A stretch of DNA of 64,000 nucleotides from an uncultured Myxococcales bacterium (GTDB taxonomy: Bacteria > Myxococcota_A > UBA9042), in the NCBI GenBank assembly GCA_903842345.1, contig CAIMLR010000026.1, positions 62,001 through 126,000 on the forward strand. Direction: 5' to 3'. Below are positions 1 through 9,157 of the stretch, piece by piece. The position numbers and the translations under genes are program-made. Each line of letters starts with the position of its first letter. The first letter of the stretch is position 1. The notes beneath the pieces are model-generated. The model made no database searches. It saw only the letters and a program-made list of their open reading frames with translations, and was not told the DNA's origin.

Positions 1-40
1 ACAACCACGGCGCGCATTTCTACGCGCCGGAGCCACCGTC

Positions 41-868
41 ATGCGCCCTTTTCTGCCTTTTCGCCTGCTCACGGCCCTCGCCTGCCTCACCATCCCGCTG
101 ACCGCCGTCGCGGGCGGTGACGCCTCCCTGACGCTGACCGACCCCGCCGGCGACGACAACGGCCCTGGCACCTACAAATACCCGACCGCGCCCGTCTACT
201 CCAAAGGCAGCTTTGACCTGCGCAAGCTGGAAATCGTCGACAAGGGCGACAAGGTCGAGTTCCGCGTGACCGTCGGCGCGCGCATCGAAGACCCGTGGAA
301 CTCCAAGGACTGGGACGGCAACGGCTTTTCCATCCAGTTCGCGCAAATCTACATCGACACCGACCATGAAGCGGGCAAGGGCTTCACCGGCCCGCTGCCG
401 GGCTTGGGCGCGTTGAAGTGGGCCGATGACGAGGCGTGGGACAAGGTCGTCCTGCTCTCCCCGCAAGGCCGCGCCAAGCTTTCCAGCGAGTTGCGCAAGG
501 CTGGCGCGATGAAGTCCGCGGCGATCATCCCGACCGTGACGCGCGCGCAAGGCTCCACGCTGATTGCCACGGTGAAAAAGTCCGACCTGGGCAGCACGCC
601 GCTCAACAAGTGGGGCGTGAACGTCGCGATGCAGTCCAACGAGGGCTTCCCGCTGTCCAGCGATTTGCTGACGCGGCCGGTCAATGAAACCGGCGGCGAG
701 CACCGCTTCGGCGGCGGCGCGGACGGCGATTGCGACCCACAAGTCATCGACATCTTTGCCGGCAAGGGCAAAGGCGACGCGAGCGAAGCGGCCGAGCAGC
801 ACAAAGCGCTGGCGTACAAATGTGGCAGTCAAGTCGCGCACATGCCGATGATTTACCCGGGGCAGTAG
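41..868 (+). CDS. Secreted protein with glucodextranase-C-like domain
   Basis: 275 residues. An N-terminal signal peptide (hydrophobic residues about 8-24, cleavage near AVAGG) predicts export. The mature N-terminus carries the motif DPAGDDNGPGTYKYPT, followed by a region with FDLRKLEI and IYIDTD. This is the pattern of the C-terminal binding module of glucodextranase (Glucodextran_C, PF09985), found in exported glycan-related proteins; here it stands alone without a catalytic domain. The start is an ATG preceded by GGAG. The next gene begins four bases after the stop, so the two are probably one operon. A role in binding an external glycan or helping the neighbouring outer-membrane barrel is inference. 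The left window edge hides what precedes it. Confidence 0.7.
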   Translation: MRPFLPFRLLTALACLTIPLTAVAGGDASLTLTDPAGDDNGPGTYKYPTAPVYSKGSFDLRKLEIVDKGDKVEFRVTVGARIEDPWNSKDWDGNGFSIQFAQIYIDTDHEAGKGFTGPLPGLGALKWADDEAWDKVVLLSPQGRAKLSSELRKAGAMKSAAIIPTVTRAQGSTLIATVKKSDLGSTPLNKWGVNVAMQSNEGFPLSSDLLTRPVNETGGEHRFGGGADGDCDPQVIDIFAGKGKGDASEAAEQHKALAYKCGSQVAHMPMIYPGQ

Positions 869-872
869 CAGG

Positions 873-2819
873 ATGCCCAAGCACTTCCGCGCATGCCCGC
901 GCCTCGTGGCCCTGCTCTGCCTCGCGTCCAGCGTCTGGGCCGGCGCCGCGTTCGCGGACTTGGCGAAATTCGAGATCGACGGCCGCATCTACACCAAGCA
1001 CATGTACCAGAACGACGACAGCCAGGGCATCCTCTCCCTCGGCAATCCGTTCTGGCCGGACAAGGTCTCCGGCCACAACGGCGTCGGCTCGGAATTTGAG
1101 CTGTCGTTCCGCGGCAAAGTCAGCGACTCCGTCGAAGCCGGCGCGCGCATCGCATCCCGCTTTGGCCAACGCTGGCAGGATTGGTGGGAATCCGGCGCGA
1201 GCGATTTTGGCGGTCAGGAAAACACGTCAGGCGACTCCGCCGGCATGAACCGCGCGGCGTACATGCAGTTGCGCGGCTCGTACGTGCAGTTGAACACGCG
1301 GATGCCCGGCTTGGACTGGTTCCGGGTCGGCAGCTCCGATTTTGGCATGTTCAACCCGTGGACCGTCGGCAAGGTCCGCTACATCGACCGCGACAATGGC
1401 CGCGGCTATTTCGCCTCGGGCCACTTTGGCAAGGACGACCAGTTCCAGTACCACGCCGGCATCATCGCGATGCCCAAGCTCTTCGTCGGTCCGGGCTGGT
1501 CCACGGGCCTGGGCGACCCGAACCTCGGCGGCAACGCGTTTTGGTCGCGCGACTGGGCGTATGCGGCGTCCGTGCGCTGGCAGCCGCGCGAGGAGACAAC
1601 CGTGCGCTGGGTCGCCGACTTCACGCAGGATTTGGAGGTCGACAAGGCTGATGCCGACGCCGTCGGCTCGACCAACCCGACGTGTCTCGACCAGCTCGGC
1701 CAGGCGATTCCCGGCTGCGTCATCAACCACGCGGTCGACATGCTCTCGCGCTACTCGAGCTGGAACTCGACGCTCGACATCGACCACACGTTCCTCGACG
1801 TCTGGCGCGTCCAAGGCCTCATCGCGCTGAGCGGCCAGCGCATCGACCCGACGCTCGCGGCCAACGGCGTCGCGCTCAACCAAGGCGTCTTTCCGCTTGT
1901 CTACAAGGACACGGACGCGTTTGCCGGCACGCTGCGGCTGACCGGCAACGACCCATGGGGCACAGGTCTCACGCTGCAAGCCGAGTACTTCAACATCGGC
2001 CAGGATTACAACGCGATTTTTGGCGCGCGCCGCGAAGCCGACGTCCTGCTCACGGACGGTCTCGTCGGCGGCGGCGGCCAGTTGCCGACGCTGAATCTCG
2101 CCAATGAATTCATTGATTTCGACGACGCGTGGGTCGAGAGCTGCATCGGCTGGCACGGCGCGACCGGCTTGGCGACGTGGGAGAAGGACGAGACGCGCAT
2201 CCGCACGGAATACACCTTCATCAACTATAACCAGAACGGCCAAGGGCGGGACGTCGACAAGGTCTACCCGACGTTCCTGCACAGCGAAGGCTTCACCGAC
2301 ACGGCCATCTACGACTACGCCAACACGCTCGACCGTGGCCGCGATCCGCGCTCCGTCTTCAAGCGCGACCAGCTGCGCCACACCCAGATCGCGGTTGCCG
2401 ATTTCCGCCAGCGCTGGCCCGACGCGCACAGCCTGGAACTCGACGTGAAAGCCAAGTACATCAGCGACGTGGACTATCGGCGGACCAACGGCGCGGGCGC
2501 GCTGGGCGACGACTATGACGGCAACATCTTCATCGCCAAAGCCAAGCTCTCGATGCCGCTGTGGGACGGCGTGAAGGTCGGCGTGCTGGGCCAGGTCGAT
2601 CACTGGGATGAGCAGCACCGCACGGGCACGCCGGAGCTCGGCTATGGCAACGACGTGACGGACAAGCAGACTGTGGCGTTCCAGTCGCAGATCTACTGGC
2701 AAGGCGTCAAGATCAGCTACTATCTTGAGTACATTCACAAATTTCAGGACCGCGAGCGCCAACCGGATCAGCTGTGGAACATCGTACGCTCCAAGGCGAC
2801 AATCGAAGCCGCGTGGTAG
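873..2819 (+). CDS. Outer-membrane beta-barrel protein
   Basis: 648 residues. The signal peptide ends near AAFADLAKF. The mature protein is rich in alternating aromatic/polar strands, Asp/Asn/Gly turns and Trp/Tyr, and ends in a terminal Trp after EAAW, which is typical of Gram-negative outer-membrane barrels. No enzymatic motif is visible. It may be a porin or export channel; similarity to alginate-export-type barrels is only an impression. It is almost certainly co-transcribed with the preceding exported glucodextranase-C-like gene (4-base gap), suggesting a two-component outer-surface unit. After its stop lies a weak 5-bp hairpin (TGGGG/CCCCA, 2821-2838) without a T-run. Confidence 0.75.
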   Translation: MPKHFRACPRLVALLCLASSVWAGAAFADLAKFEIDGRIYTKHMYQNDDSQGILSLGNPFWPDKVSGHNGVGSEFELSFRGKVSDSVEAGARIASRFGQRWQDWWESGASDFGGQENTSGDSAGMNRAAYMQLRGSYVQLNTRMPGLDWFRVGSSDFGMFNPWTVGKVRYIDRDNGRGYFASGHFGKDDQFQYHAGIIAMPKLFVGPGWSTGLGDPNLGGNAFWSRDWAYAASVRWQPREETTVRWVADFTQDLEVDKADADAVGSTNPTCLDQLGQAIPGCVINHAVDMLSRYSSWNSTLDIDHTFLDVWRVQGLIALSGQRIDPTLAANGVALNQGVFPLVYKDTDAFAGTLRLTGNDPWGTGLTLQAEYFNIGQDYNAIFGARREADVLLTDGLVGGGGQLPTLNLANEFIDFDDAWVESCIGWHGATGLATWEKDETRIRTEYTFINYNQNGQGRDVDKVYPTFLHSEGFTDTAIYDYANTLDRGRDPRSVFKRDQLRHTQIAVADFRQRWPDAHSLELDVKAKYISDVDYRRTNGAGALGDDYDGNIFIAKAKLSMPLWDGVKVGVLGQVDHWDEQHRTGTPELGYGNDVTDKQTVAFQSQIYWQGVKISYYLEYIHKFQDRERQPDQLWNIVRSKATIEAAW

Positions 2820-2924
2820 TTGGGGCGTGCGAACCCCAGCGGCGCGAGAATCGGTTGACGATGCGGCGGCGATCAGCGATCCAGCAAGGGCGGATGCAGG
2901 CGTCCGCGCAGACCCGGAGGCGAC

Positions 2925-3458
2925 ATGAACCCGATCGACGCAGTTACGGGCGGAGCACGCTGGCACGACCACCAGGCAGCGTTCCGGTTTCGCATCGACT
3001 TCTGGTTTGACAGCCAGTTGGCCGGCGGTTTCCAGGCCGTTGAAGGCATTCACACACAGGTTGAAGTCATCGAGTACCAGTCCGGCAAGGACATGTACCC
3101 ACGGCAAATTCCCGGCCGCCCCAAGATCACGCCCGTGGTGCTGAAGAAAGGCTACGTCAACACCGCGATCCTGTGGGACTGGATCAAGGCGACGATGGAT
3201 GGAAAATTTCGCTTTGAAAACGCGAGTATCGTGCTGATGGACGACTCCGGTCGGTCCGAGTTGGCGCGCTACAACCTCGTGGACTGCTGGCCGTCGCGCT
3301 GGGCTGGCTGGCAACTCGACGCCAACTCCAACAACGCGATGGTGGAAGAGTTTGAGCTGCAGGTCCGCACGATCGAGCGCATCTCCGCCTTTGACAAGAC
3401 CAACCTCGCGCGCGCCGCCGCTGGCCACGCGGTCAAGTTGGCGGGCAAGATCGGCTAG
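2925..3458 (+). CDS. Phage/contractile-injection tail tube homologue (gp19-like)
   Basis: 177 residues, no signal peptide. The order of segments, with an N-terminal FRFRIDFW, then GGFQAVEGI, a central PVVLKKGYVN and a C-terminal MVEEFELQVRTIERI, matches the T4-gp19-like tail tube family (PF06841; conserved phage-tail-region proteins), used by phage tails and extracellular contractile injection systems. The strong Shine-Dalgarno GGAGG lies 5 bases before the ATG. No sheath, baseplate, spike or ATPase gene is in the window; neighbours are an outer-membrane barrel and trmH. It is therefore an orphan: either a remnant, a part supplied to a system elsewhere in the genome, or a repurposed tube-fold protein. 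Family assignment is fairly secure; the role is unknown. Confidence 0.75.
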   Translation: MNPIDAVTGGARWHDHQAAFRFRIDFWFDSQLAGGFQAVEGIHTQVEVIEYQSGKDMYPRQIPGRPKITPVVLKKGYVNTAILWDWIKATMDGKFRFENASIVLMDDSGRSELARYNLVDCWPSRWAGWQLDANSNNAMVEEFELQVRTIERISAFDKTNLARAAAGHAVKLAGKIG

Positions 3459-3461
3459 CGC

Positions 3462-3491
3462 CAGCGGGGCTCAACGCCAACGCCCGCGCTG
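3462..3491. terminator. Hairpin between convergent genes
   Basis: CAGCGGGG (3462-3469) can pair with CCCGCGCTG (3483-3491), leaving one bulged base and a 13-base loop. It sits in the 42-base gap between two convergent genes (tail-tube homologue and trmH), where a bidirectional terminator would be expected. There is no T-tract on either side, so intrinsic termination is unproven. Confidence 0.35.
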
Positions 3492-3500
3492 ACGTCGACG

Positions 3501-4181
3501 CTACGGCGCTTCCTGCTCCAGCGCACGCCGCAGCTCCTCCGCATGCCGCTGGCCAAATTCCAGCCACGTCCTCCGCAGTTCCCACATCCGCGCGATTGGC
3601 ATGTCGCCCCAGCCGTGCAGATCCGCACGCCGCCGCGGCACCAGCTGTTCCAGGGAAATCGCCAGCGCGACCGACAGGTTGAACGACTGCACCATCCCGT
3701 ACATCGGCAGAATGTAACGGCGATCCGCCAGCGCGCGCATCTCCTCGCTGATCCCCGTCTTGGCGTTGCCCACGACGATCGCGATCTTCGGGTCCATCGG
3801 CATGGACGTCAGCGTCTCCGTGGCCTGCAGGTCGCTGACCCAGATGCTGAAACCCTCCGCTTTGAGCGCCCGCGCGCCTTCCAGCGTTGAACCGTGCTGG
3901 TGCACGTCCAGCCACTGGTCCGCTGACTTGGCGACCGTCGACTTCGAACGCATCCCAAACTGGTTGTGGATCACGTGGATGTCGTGCAGCCCATAGCCCT
4001 CGGACGTCCGCAGCCCCGCGGCGATGTTGTGCGGATCAAACACGTCCTCAAAGACGGTCGCGATGGAGACGATGCGATGGCGCAGCACGTCGTCAATGCG
4101 CGCCAGCCGCTCCGGCGTCGTGTACGGCTCCAGCGGATCCATCGCGGGCCAGTGAAAATCCAAATCATTGCGCTCAGTCAT
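3501..4181 (-). CDS. trmH: tRNA 2'-O-methyltransferase, TrmH/SpoU family
   Basis: 226 residues, cytosolic SPOUT-fold RNA ribose methyltransferase; by family it most likely methylates a guanosine in tRNA using S-adenosylmethionine. Visible SpoU motifs: motif 1 with HNIAAGLRTSEGYG, motif 2 VVGNAKTGIS, motif 3 LPMYGMVQSFNLSVA. These follow E. coli TrmH order closely. An oddity: the Glu usually found in motif 2 (GQEKTG in E. coli) is Ala here. The ATG overlaps the stop of the upstream DsbA-like gene by four bases (ATGA), so the two are translationally coupled. The 3' end faces the tail-tube gene. Confidence 0.85.
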   Translation of the reverse strand: MTERNDLDFHWPAMDPLEPYTTPERLARIDDVLRHRIVSIATVFEDVFDPHNIAAGLRTSEGYGLHDIHVIHNQFGMRSKSTVAKSADQWLDVHQHGSTLEGARALKAEGFSIWVSDLQATETLTSMPMDPKIAIVVGNAKTGISEEMRALADRRYILPMYGMVQSFNLSVALAISLEQLVPRRRADLHGWGDMPIARMWELRRTWLEFGQRHAEELRRALEQEAP

Positions 4182-5224
4182 GGCTTTCCGTCGTCCTCTC
4201 CGTCGCTGTCGTCGCTGTCCGCCTGCGAATCGTCGCTGTGCACACCCGGCAGGCTGGAGACTTTCTTGCCGATCAGGATCCAGCGGACAAAGCGGTCGCG
4301 GGTCCGCACGGGCATGCTGGCCAAGCCGCGCGCCTGCGCGAGCGGGACGTCGCCGCCAAAGAACTTCAGGTTCTCCGCCATTCGCGCCTCGGCCACGTCG
4401 ATCGCCGCGAGCAGCGCCGCCCCTTCACTTTGCGTCGCCGCGATCGGCAGCCCCGCCACCAGCAGGCCGGAATCGTGTGGAACTTCCAGCGCTTCCGCCA
4501 TCGTGCGCTCGATCTGCACCGCCAGCAGCGTCTCCGGATCGTCGCGATCGCGCGCCAGTTGCTTGGGATCGAACGACAGGCCGTGCAGCGTCTTGCTCAG
4601 CGACGCGGCTTGCCACGTCGTCGGATCCTGCGCCAGCGCCGGAATCGCGCCCCACAGCAGCCCCTGGGCATCCATCGCGTGGATCGTCAGCGCCACCGCC
4701 GTCGTCGCCGGATCCTCGGGGCGCGTCAGGAACACCAGCCGACGCATGCCCTCGCCTTTGCTGTTCGCCCCTGGATCCGCCGGATCGCGCAGAAATTTGG
4801 ACGGCTGATGCTGCCACTGCAGGAGCGTCGCCAACTGCCGCCGGCACCGCGGTTGCGCGGGATCGCACGCGAGCACAACCGCCATCGGTGCGCCCTGCTC
4901 GCCCACCGTCAGGAGCGTCTGCAGTTGCTCCGGGTCCGGCCGCGGCACGTAGCGGGCCATGCGGCCCACGATCGCGTCCTCGTGCTGGACCCACATCGCC
5001 ATGCCGCGATCGACTGCCAGCCACGCAACCACCACGGCCAGCGCCAGACTGAGCGCACGGCCAACGATGGACGGCAGCGCCGACCGCGTGATCGCGGGCG
5101 GAAGTTGAGGCGAATCGGGCGGCAAGGGAGAAGTCACGAGAGAGGCCGCCTGCGCGAACTGGCCCACGTCGGGCGGATGAGGGTGCGGAGTATGGCGGAA
5201 ACGCCGCGCTTCGGAAACGGTCAA
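4178..5224 (-). CDS. Membrane-anchored DsbA-like thioredoxin-fold protein
   Basis: Up to 348 residues. One transmembrane segment lies at about residues 55-72 (LSLALAVVVAWLAVD), giving an inside N-terminus and an exported C-terminal domain. That domain has the strand/helix order of the DsbA family: a beta strand with AVVLACDPAQPRC, then LVFLTRPED, an all-helical insert with QGLLWGAIPAL, and a terminal LLVAGLPIA strand. The usual CxxC redox pair is replaced by Cys-x6-Cys, so classical oxidase activity is doubtful. The C-terminal tail is very acidic. The longest reading uses a TTG start at 5224; a downstream GTG is possible, and the true start is uncertain. It is coupled to trmH by an ATGA overlap. 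Confidence 0.55.
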   Translation of the reverse strand: MTVSEARRFRHTPHPHPPDVGQFAQAASLVTSPLPPDSPQLPPAITRSALPSIVGRALSLALAVVVAWLAVDRGMAMWVQHEDAIVGRMARYVPRPDPEQLQTLLTVGEQGAPMAVVLACDPAQPRCRRQLATLLQWQHQPSKFLRDPADPGANSKGEGMRRLVFLTRPEDPATTAVALTIHAMDAQGLLWGAIPALAQDPTTWQAASLSKTLHGLSFDPKQLARDRDDPETLLAVQIERTMAEALEVPHDSGLLVAGLPIAATQSEGAALLAAIDVAEARMAENLKFFGGDVPLAQARGLASMPVRTRDRFVRWILIGKKVSSLPGVHSDDSQADSDDSDGEDDGKP

Positions 5225-5342
5225 CTTGCGGCGTGCGCGCGTGTGTCAATTCTGCCACACCCGAGTCGATCGCGGCCACAGCGGCTGACCTCCGGGTTGG
5301 TCTGTGAGACACTGCGGCCCCCAATCGCCCATCGAGGTTGTC

Positions 5343-7328
5343 ATGTCCGCCGCTGCCCAAATTTCCGCCGACGCGCTCACTATTGCCACCATCAAAGGCC
5401 TCGCGATCGACGCGATTCAGGCGGCGAACTCCGGCCATCCGGGCATGCCGCTGGGCATGGCGGACGCCGCCTACGTGCTCTGGCAGGACTTCTTGCGCTT
5501 TGATCCGAGCGCGCCGAGCTGGCCGGATCGCGACCGCTTCGTGCTGTCGGCGGGTCACGGCTCCATGCTGCAATACGCGCTGCTGCACCTGTATGGCTAT
5601 GACGTGTCGCTGGACGATCTCAAGCAGTTTCGCCAGCTGAACTCCAAGACGCCGGGCCACCCGGAATTCGGTCACACGGTCGGCATCGAGACGACGACCG
5701 GGCCGCTGGGTCAGGGCATCGCCAACGCGGTCGGCATGGCGCTGGCGGAAGAACGCCTGCGCGCGGAGTTTGGCGCGGCGCACGTGGACCACTGGACGTA
5801 CGCCATCGCGGGCGACGGTTGCATGATGGAAGGCGTGGCGTCTGAAGCGTCGTCGCTGGCGGGGCATCTGGGGCTCGGGCGGCTGATCGTGCTGTACGAT
5901 TCGAATCACATCACGATTGATGGCCGCACGGAGCTGACCTTCACCGAGGACGTTGCGGGGCGCTACGCCGCCTATCACTGGCAGGTCCTGCACGCGGAAG
6001 GCAATGACCTGGCGGCCGTCCGCGAGGCGTTGAAAGCGGCCAAAGCGGAGTCGACAAAGCCGACGCTCATCATCTGCAACACGGTCATCGGCCGCGGTTC
6101 GCCCAAGCTCGCGGGCAGTCACAAGGCCCACGGCGCACCGTTCGGCCCGGACGAAGTCGCGGCGACAAAGACGCATATCGGCCTGAATCCGGCGGCCTTC
6201 TTCGCCGTGGACGCGGCCGTGTACGAGCACACGCGGGGCAACAACGCCGCGCGCAAGGCGATCCGCGAGACGTGGGAGAAGCACGCGCAGGGGGAAAAAG
6301 GCCAAGCGCTGCTGAAGCGGCTGAATCCCGATCTGCCGGCAATGACCGCCCAGGTGGCGTGGCCCCAACAGGCCGTCGGCGGCATGCTGTCGACCCGCAA
6401 GGGCGGCGAGAAGGTGATGGCGGCGATCGGCGCGGTGGTGCCGCAGCTGCTCGGCGGCAGCGCGGATCTCGGCCACTCGACGTTTACTGAAATCGCCGAC
6501 GGCGGCCACGTGCAGAAAGCCAATTGGCTCGGCCGCAACATCCACTGGGGCGTGCGCGAACATGCGATGGGCTCGATCTGCAACGGCCTCGCGGCGCACG
6601 GCGGCCACATTCCGGTCGGCTCGACGTTCCTGGTTTTCCACGACTACATGCGCCCCGCCAACCGCTTGGCCGCCTTGATGGGGCTACAGGTCGTGACTGT
6701 GTACACGCACGATTCGATCTTCGTCGGGGAGGACGGGCCGACCCACCAGCCGATCGAGACCATCATGGCGATGCGGCTGATCCCGAATACCGTCGTGCTG
6801 CGGCCGGCGGATTTGGCGGAGACGGCGGGCGCGTGGCGTGTGGCGTTGCTGCGCGGCAATGCCCCGACAATCCTGGCGCTGACGCGACAGAACCTGCCCG
6901 AACTGCCGCGCGAAGCGGCGCTGGGCGACGCGGTGACGGCGGTCGAGCGCGGTGGCTACGTGCTGCGCCACGAAACGGCGGCGCTGCAGTTGGTCATTCT
7001 CGCGACGGGTTCAGAAGTGCATCTGGCGCTCGCGGCGCAGGAGCAGCTGGAAACGGAAGGCGTCGGCGTGCGCGTCGTTTCGCTGCCGTCGCTGGAGTTG
7101 TTCGAAGCGCAGACGCCGGCGTACCGCAAGTCGGTCCTGCCCGCAGGTGCCGCGCGCCTGAGCGTGGAGGCCGGCACGACGCGCGGCTGGGAGCGCTACG
7201 TTGGCCTGGAAGGCGCGAGCATCGGCATCGACACGTTTGGCGCGAGCGCGCCGGACAAGGTGCTGGCCAAGCACTTTGGTTTCACCACGGCGAACGTGCT
7301 GGCCAAGGCGCGGGCATTGCTCGCGTAG
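5343..7328 (+). CDS. tkt: Transketolase
   Basis: 661 residues from the ATG at 5343 (GAGG five bases upstream); a GTG at 5304 is in frame but less likely. It is the thiamine-diphosphate enzyme of the pentose phosphate pathway, moving two-carbon units between sugar phosphates in the cytosol. Seen: [14 protein letters not shown] at the N-terminus, [16 protein letters not shown], the ThDP-binding [15 protein letters not shown], and in the pyrimidine domain [12 protein letters not shown]. The length matches bacterial transketolases (about 660). It stands alone, transcribed away from the DsbA-like/trmH pair and ending three bases before a convergent methyltransferase gene. Confidence 0.97.
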   Translation: MSAAAQISADALTIATIKGLAIDAIQAANSGHPGMPLGMADAAYVLWQDFLRFDPSAPSWPDRDRFVLSAGHGSMLQYALLHLYGYDVSLDDLKQFRQLNSKTPGHPEFGHTVGIETTTGPLGQGIANAVGMALAEERLRAEFGAAHVDHWTYAIAGDGCMMEGVASEASSLAGHLGLGRLIVLYDSNHITIDGRTELTFTEDVAGRYAAYHWQVLHAEGNDLAAVREALKAAKAESTKPTLIICNTVIGRGSPKLAGSHKAHGAPFGPDEVAATKTHIGLNPAAFFAVDAAVYEHTRGNNAARKAIRETWEKHAQGEKGQALLKRLNPDLPAMTAQVAWPQQAVGGMLSTRKGGEKVMAAIGAVVPQLLGGSADLGHSTFTEIADGGHVQKANWLGRNIHWGVREHAMGSICNGLAAHGGHIPVGSTFLVFHDYMRPANRLAALMGLQVVTVYTHDSIFVGEDGPTHQPIETIMAMRLIPNTVVLRPADLAETAGAWRVALLRGNAPTILALTRQNLPELPREAALGDAVTAVERGGYVLRHETAALQLVILATGSEVHLALAAQEQLETEGVGVRVVSLPSLELFEAQTPAYRKSVLPAGAARLSVEAGTTRGWERYVGLEGASIGIDTFGASAPDKVLAKHFGFTTANVLAKARALLA

Positions 7329-7331
7329 CCG

Positions 7332-9056
7332 TCAGACCGACCGTTCGCGCCAAGCCAACGCTTCGGGCTGCCTCCGCGCTTCGTCCGCACGCAGGGTCGC
7401 ATCGAGCAGGGACAGCGCTGTTTCCCGCCACATGCCCGCGCGATCGCCCGCGAGCGCCTCGCCCACGTGCCGGAACGCCGTCGGCAGCGCGCCCAAATCC
7501 GCCGCCAGCCGGGCAAGCGCCAGATGCAGGCCCGAGTCCGTGGGCGCGATCGCCAGGCCCTGCCGCAGCGCCAACTCCGCTTCCGCGGTCTCACCAAGCA
7601 GCGCGTGCGCCATGCCGGCCAGCCGCCACAGCGTCGGACTCGTCACGGGATTGAGCTCCAGCCCGCGCGCCGCGATCGCCAACCCGAGCTGCAGCTGGCC
7701 AAAACCGAGCGCGCGCTCCGCCGCTTCCTGCAGGATCAGCCAATCGTCCGGTTCTGCCAGCGCTGCTTGACGCCACGCCTCGAGCGCCGCGGGCGCGTCC
7801 GTCGCCTCCCGCGCCGCAGCCACCAGCGCGCGACCACGTTCCAGCGCCGGACCGGCAAACAACGCGGCAAAGTCCGCGCACGTCGCGGGCAACGCCAGCC
7901 GCGCCAGCAGCCGCGTGCCGTGATCCCGCAGACCGTCGTCGGGCGGTGCCAGCCAGGTCGTCGTCGGTGCCTGTGCGGCAAACCAGCCGTCCAACTGCAC
8001 GAAACTGAGCGGCATCGCCAGCGTCCGGCCAAAGCGCTGGGGCATGCGCGACTGCGCCGCAGCCTCGGGCGTGAGCAGTCCAACGTCGCGCAGCACGGCG
8101 AAACCGTTCTCCGCCAGCGCATCGCGCAGCAGCGGCAGCACCTGCAACGCCCCAACCGGATGCTGGACGACGACGCCGTCCGCGAGCAGCGGATGGTCCG
8201 CGCCCAACGCCGCGCGCTGCGCATCGGCCGCGCGTTGCAGTTCAACGGCATCCGGGTGGGCCGCCAGGGCGAATGGCAGCGTCCGCACCTGCATCGCGGT
8301 CTGCAATTGCCCCGCGCTCAGCCGCGCCGCTGATTCCACGGAACCATCCGCCGCCAGCGCCTGCCCTTCCTCCAGGGCCAGTCCCACGCTCGCCTGCCAC
8401 GCCGCGAGATCGGCCACCAGCGTGCGCACCGCAGCGATCTCCCACTGGTCGGCGAGCTGGCGATAGATGTCCACCGGCAGCGTATCCAGCACGTAAAACG
8501 CCCACACGGCGTGCATTTGCCCGCGCAGGTCAAACACCGTCTGCGTCGCGTGCTCCCGGAAGAGCCCGGGCATGCGCGCATCCATCAGCCCCAGCCGCAC
8601 CCGCGGCCCGTGGGCGGCAAAGACCTGGCGATCCACCGCGAGCTGCACGACGGCCGGGCTGACGTCCGTCGCAAACGCCACCAGCCGTGCGTACCAATCC
8701 TGCCCCTGCGCCAGGCACAGCCGCCTGAACGTTTCCAACAGGCCGCGCAGGTGCGTCCCGGTCCCCATGCCCAGCTCAACGATGACGATCTCGTCGGGCA
8801 GATCGCCCGCCGCAATCCGCTCCGCACACCACGCCGTGAGCAAGTGCGCGCCATGCGCCGCCATCGTCCCGCTGTCGTGGCCCGCGGTCGGCAGCTCGCC
8901 GTGCAACAGCAGCTCCGCGCCGCCCTGCAGCCACGCCGCCTGCGCCATGCGGTATTCCAGAGCGCGCCCCATCGGCGTCCAGTCCTCCAGAACCGGCAGC
9001 GGCGCCGGCGGTGGCGTCTCCGGCGTCTCCTGAACGTGCTTGCGGCGTTTCTCCAT
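7332..9056 (-). CDS. SAM-dependent methyltransferase with C-terminal TPR-like repeats
   Basis: 574 residues from the ATG at 9056. Residues about 60-180 form a class I methyltransferase core with motif I IVIVELGMGTGTHLRGLLE followed by FATDVSPAVVQLA (acidic residue of motif II) and LGLMDARMPG. The layout recalls MidA-type methyltransferases, but the substrate cannot be read from the sequence. The last roughly 150 residues hold helical repeats of TPR type (LILQEAAERALGFGQLQLGLA and LALRQGLAIAPTDSGLHLAL), suggesting a protein partner. The middle part is long and Ala/Leu-rich without recognised motifs. It is a single gene, convergent with tkt and divergent from the phospholipase D gene. Confidence 0.65.
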   Translation of the reverse strand: MEKRRKHVQETPETPPPAPLPVLEDWTPMGRALEYRMAQAAWLQGGAELLLHGELPTAGHDSGTMAAHGAHLLTAWCAERIAAGDLPDEIVIVELGMGTGTHLRGLLETFRRLCLAQGQDWYARLVAFATDVSPAVVQLAVDRQVFAAHGPRVRLGLMDARMPGLFREHATQTVFDLRGQMHAVWAFYVLDTLPVDIYRQLADQWEIAAVRTLVADLAAWQASVGLALEEGQALAADGSVESAARLSAGQLQTAMQVRTLPFALAAHPDAVELQRAADAQRAALGADHPLLADGVVVQHPVGALQVLPLLRDALAENGFAVLRDVGLLTPEAAAQSRMPQRFGRTLAMPLSFVQLDGWFAAQAPTTTWLAPPDDGLRDHGTRLLARLALPATCADFAALFAGPALERGRALVAAAREATDAPAALEAWRQAALAEPDDWLILQEAAERALGFGQLQLGLAIAARGLELNPVTSPTLWRLAGMAHALLGETAEAELALRQGLAIAPTDSGLHLALARLAADLGALPTAFRHVGEALAGDRAGMWRETALSLLDATLRADEARRQPEALAWRERSV

Positions 9057-9157
9057 CGCAGACTCCCCACTGCCCGGCGGCTGCGCGTGTTGTAGCAGGA
9101 GACGCGGCGGCGGGGAATGGTGCGGCGCGCGACCCATTTCATGCTACCCTTTTGGTC

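Noticed and set aside
1227-3428. 733-codon open frame on the minus strand
   Set aside because: It runs antisense to the barrel and tail-tube genes, has no recognisable domain and is rich in Arg/Ala/Val, the usual shadow of a GC-rich gene.
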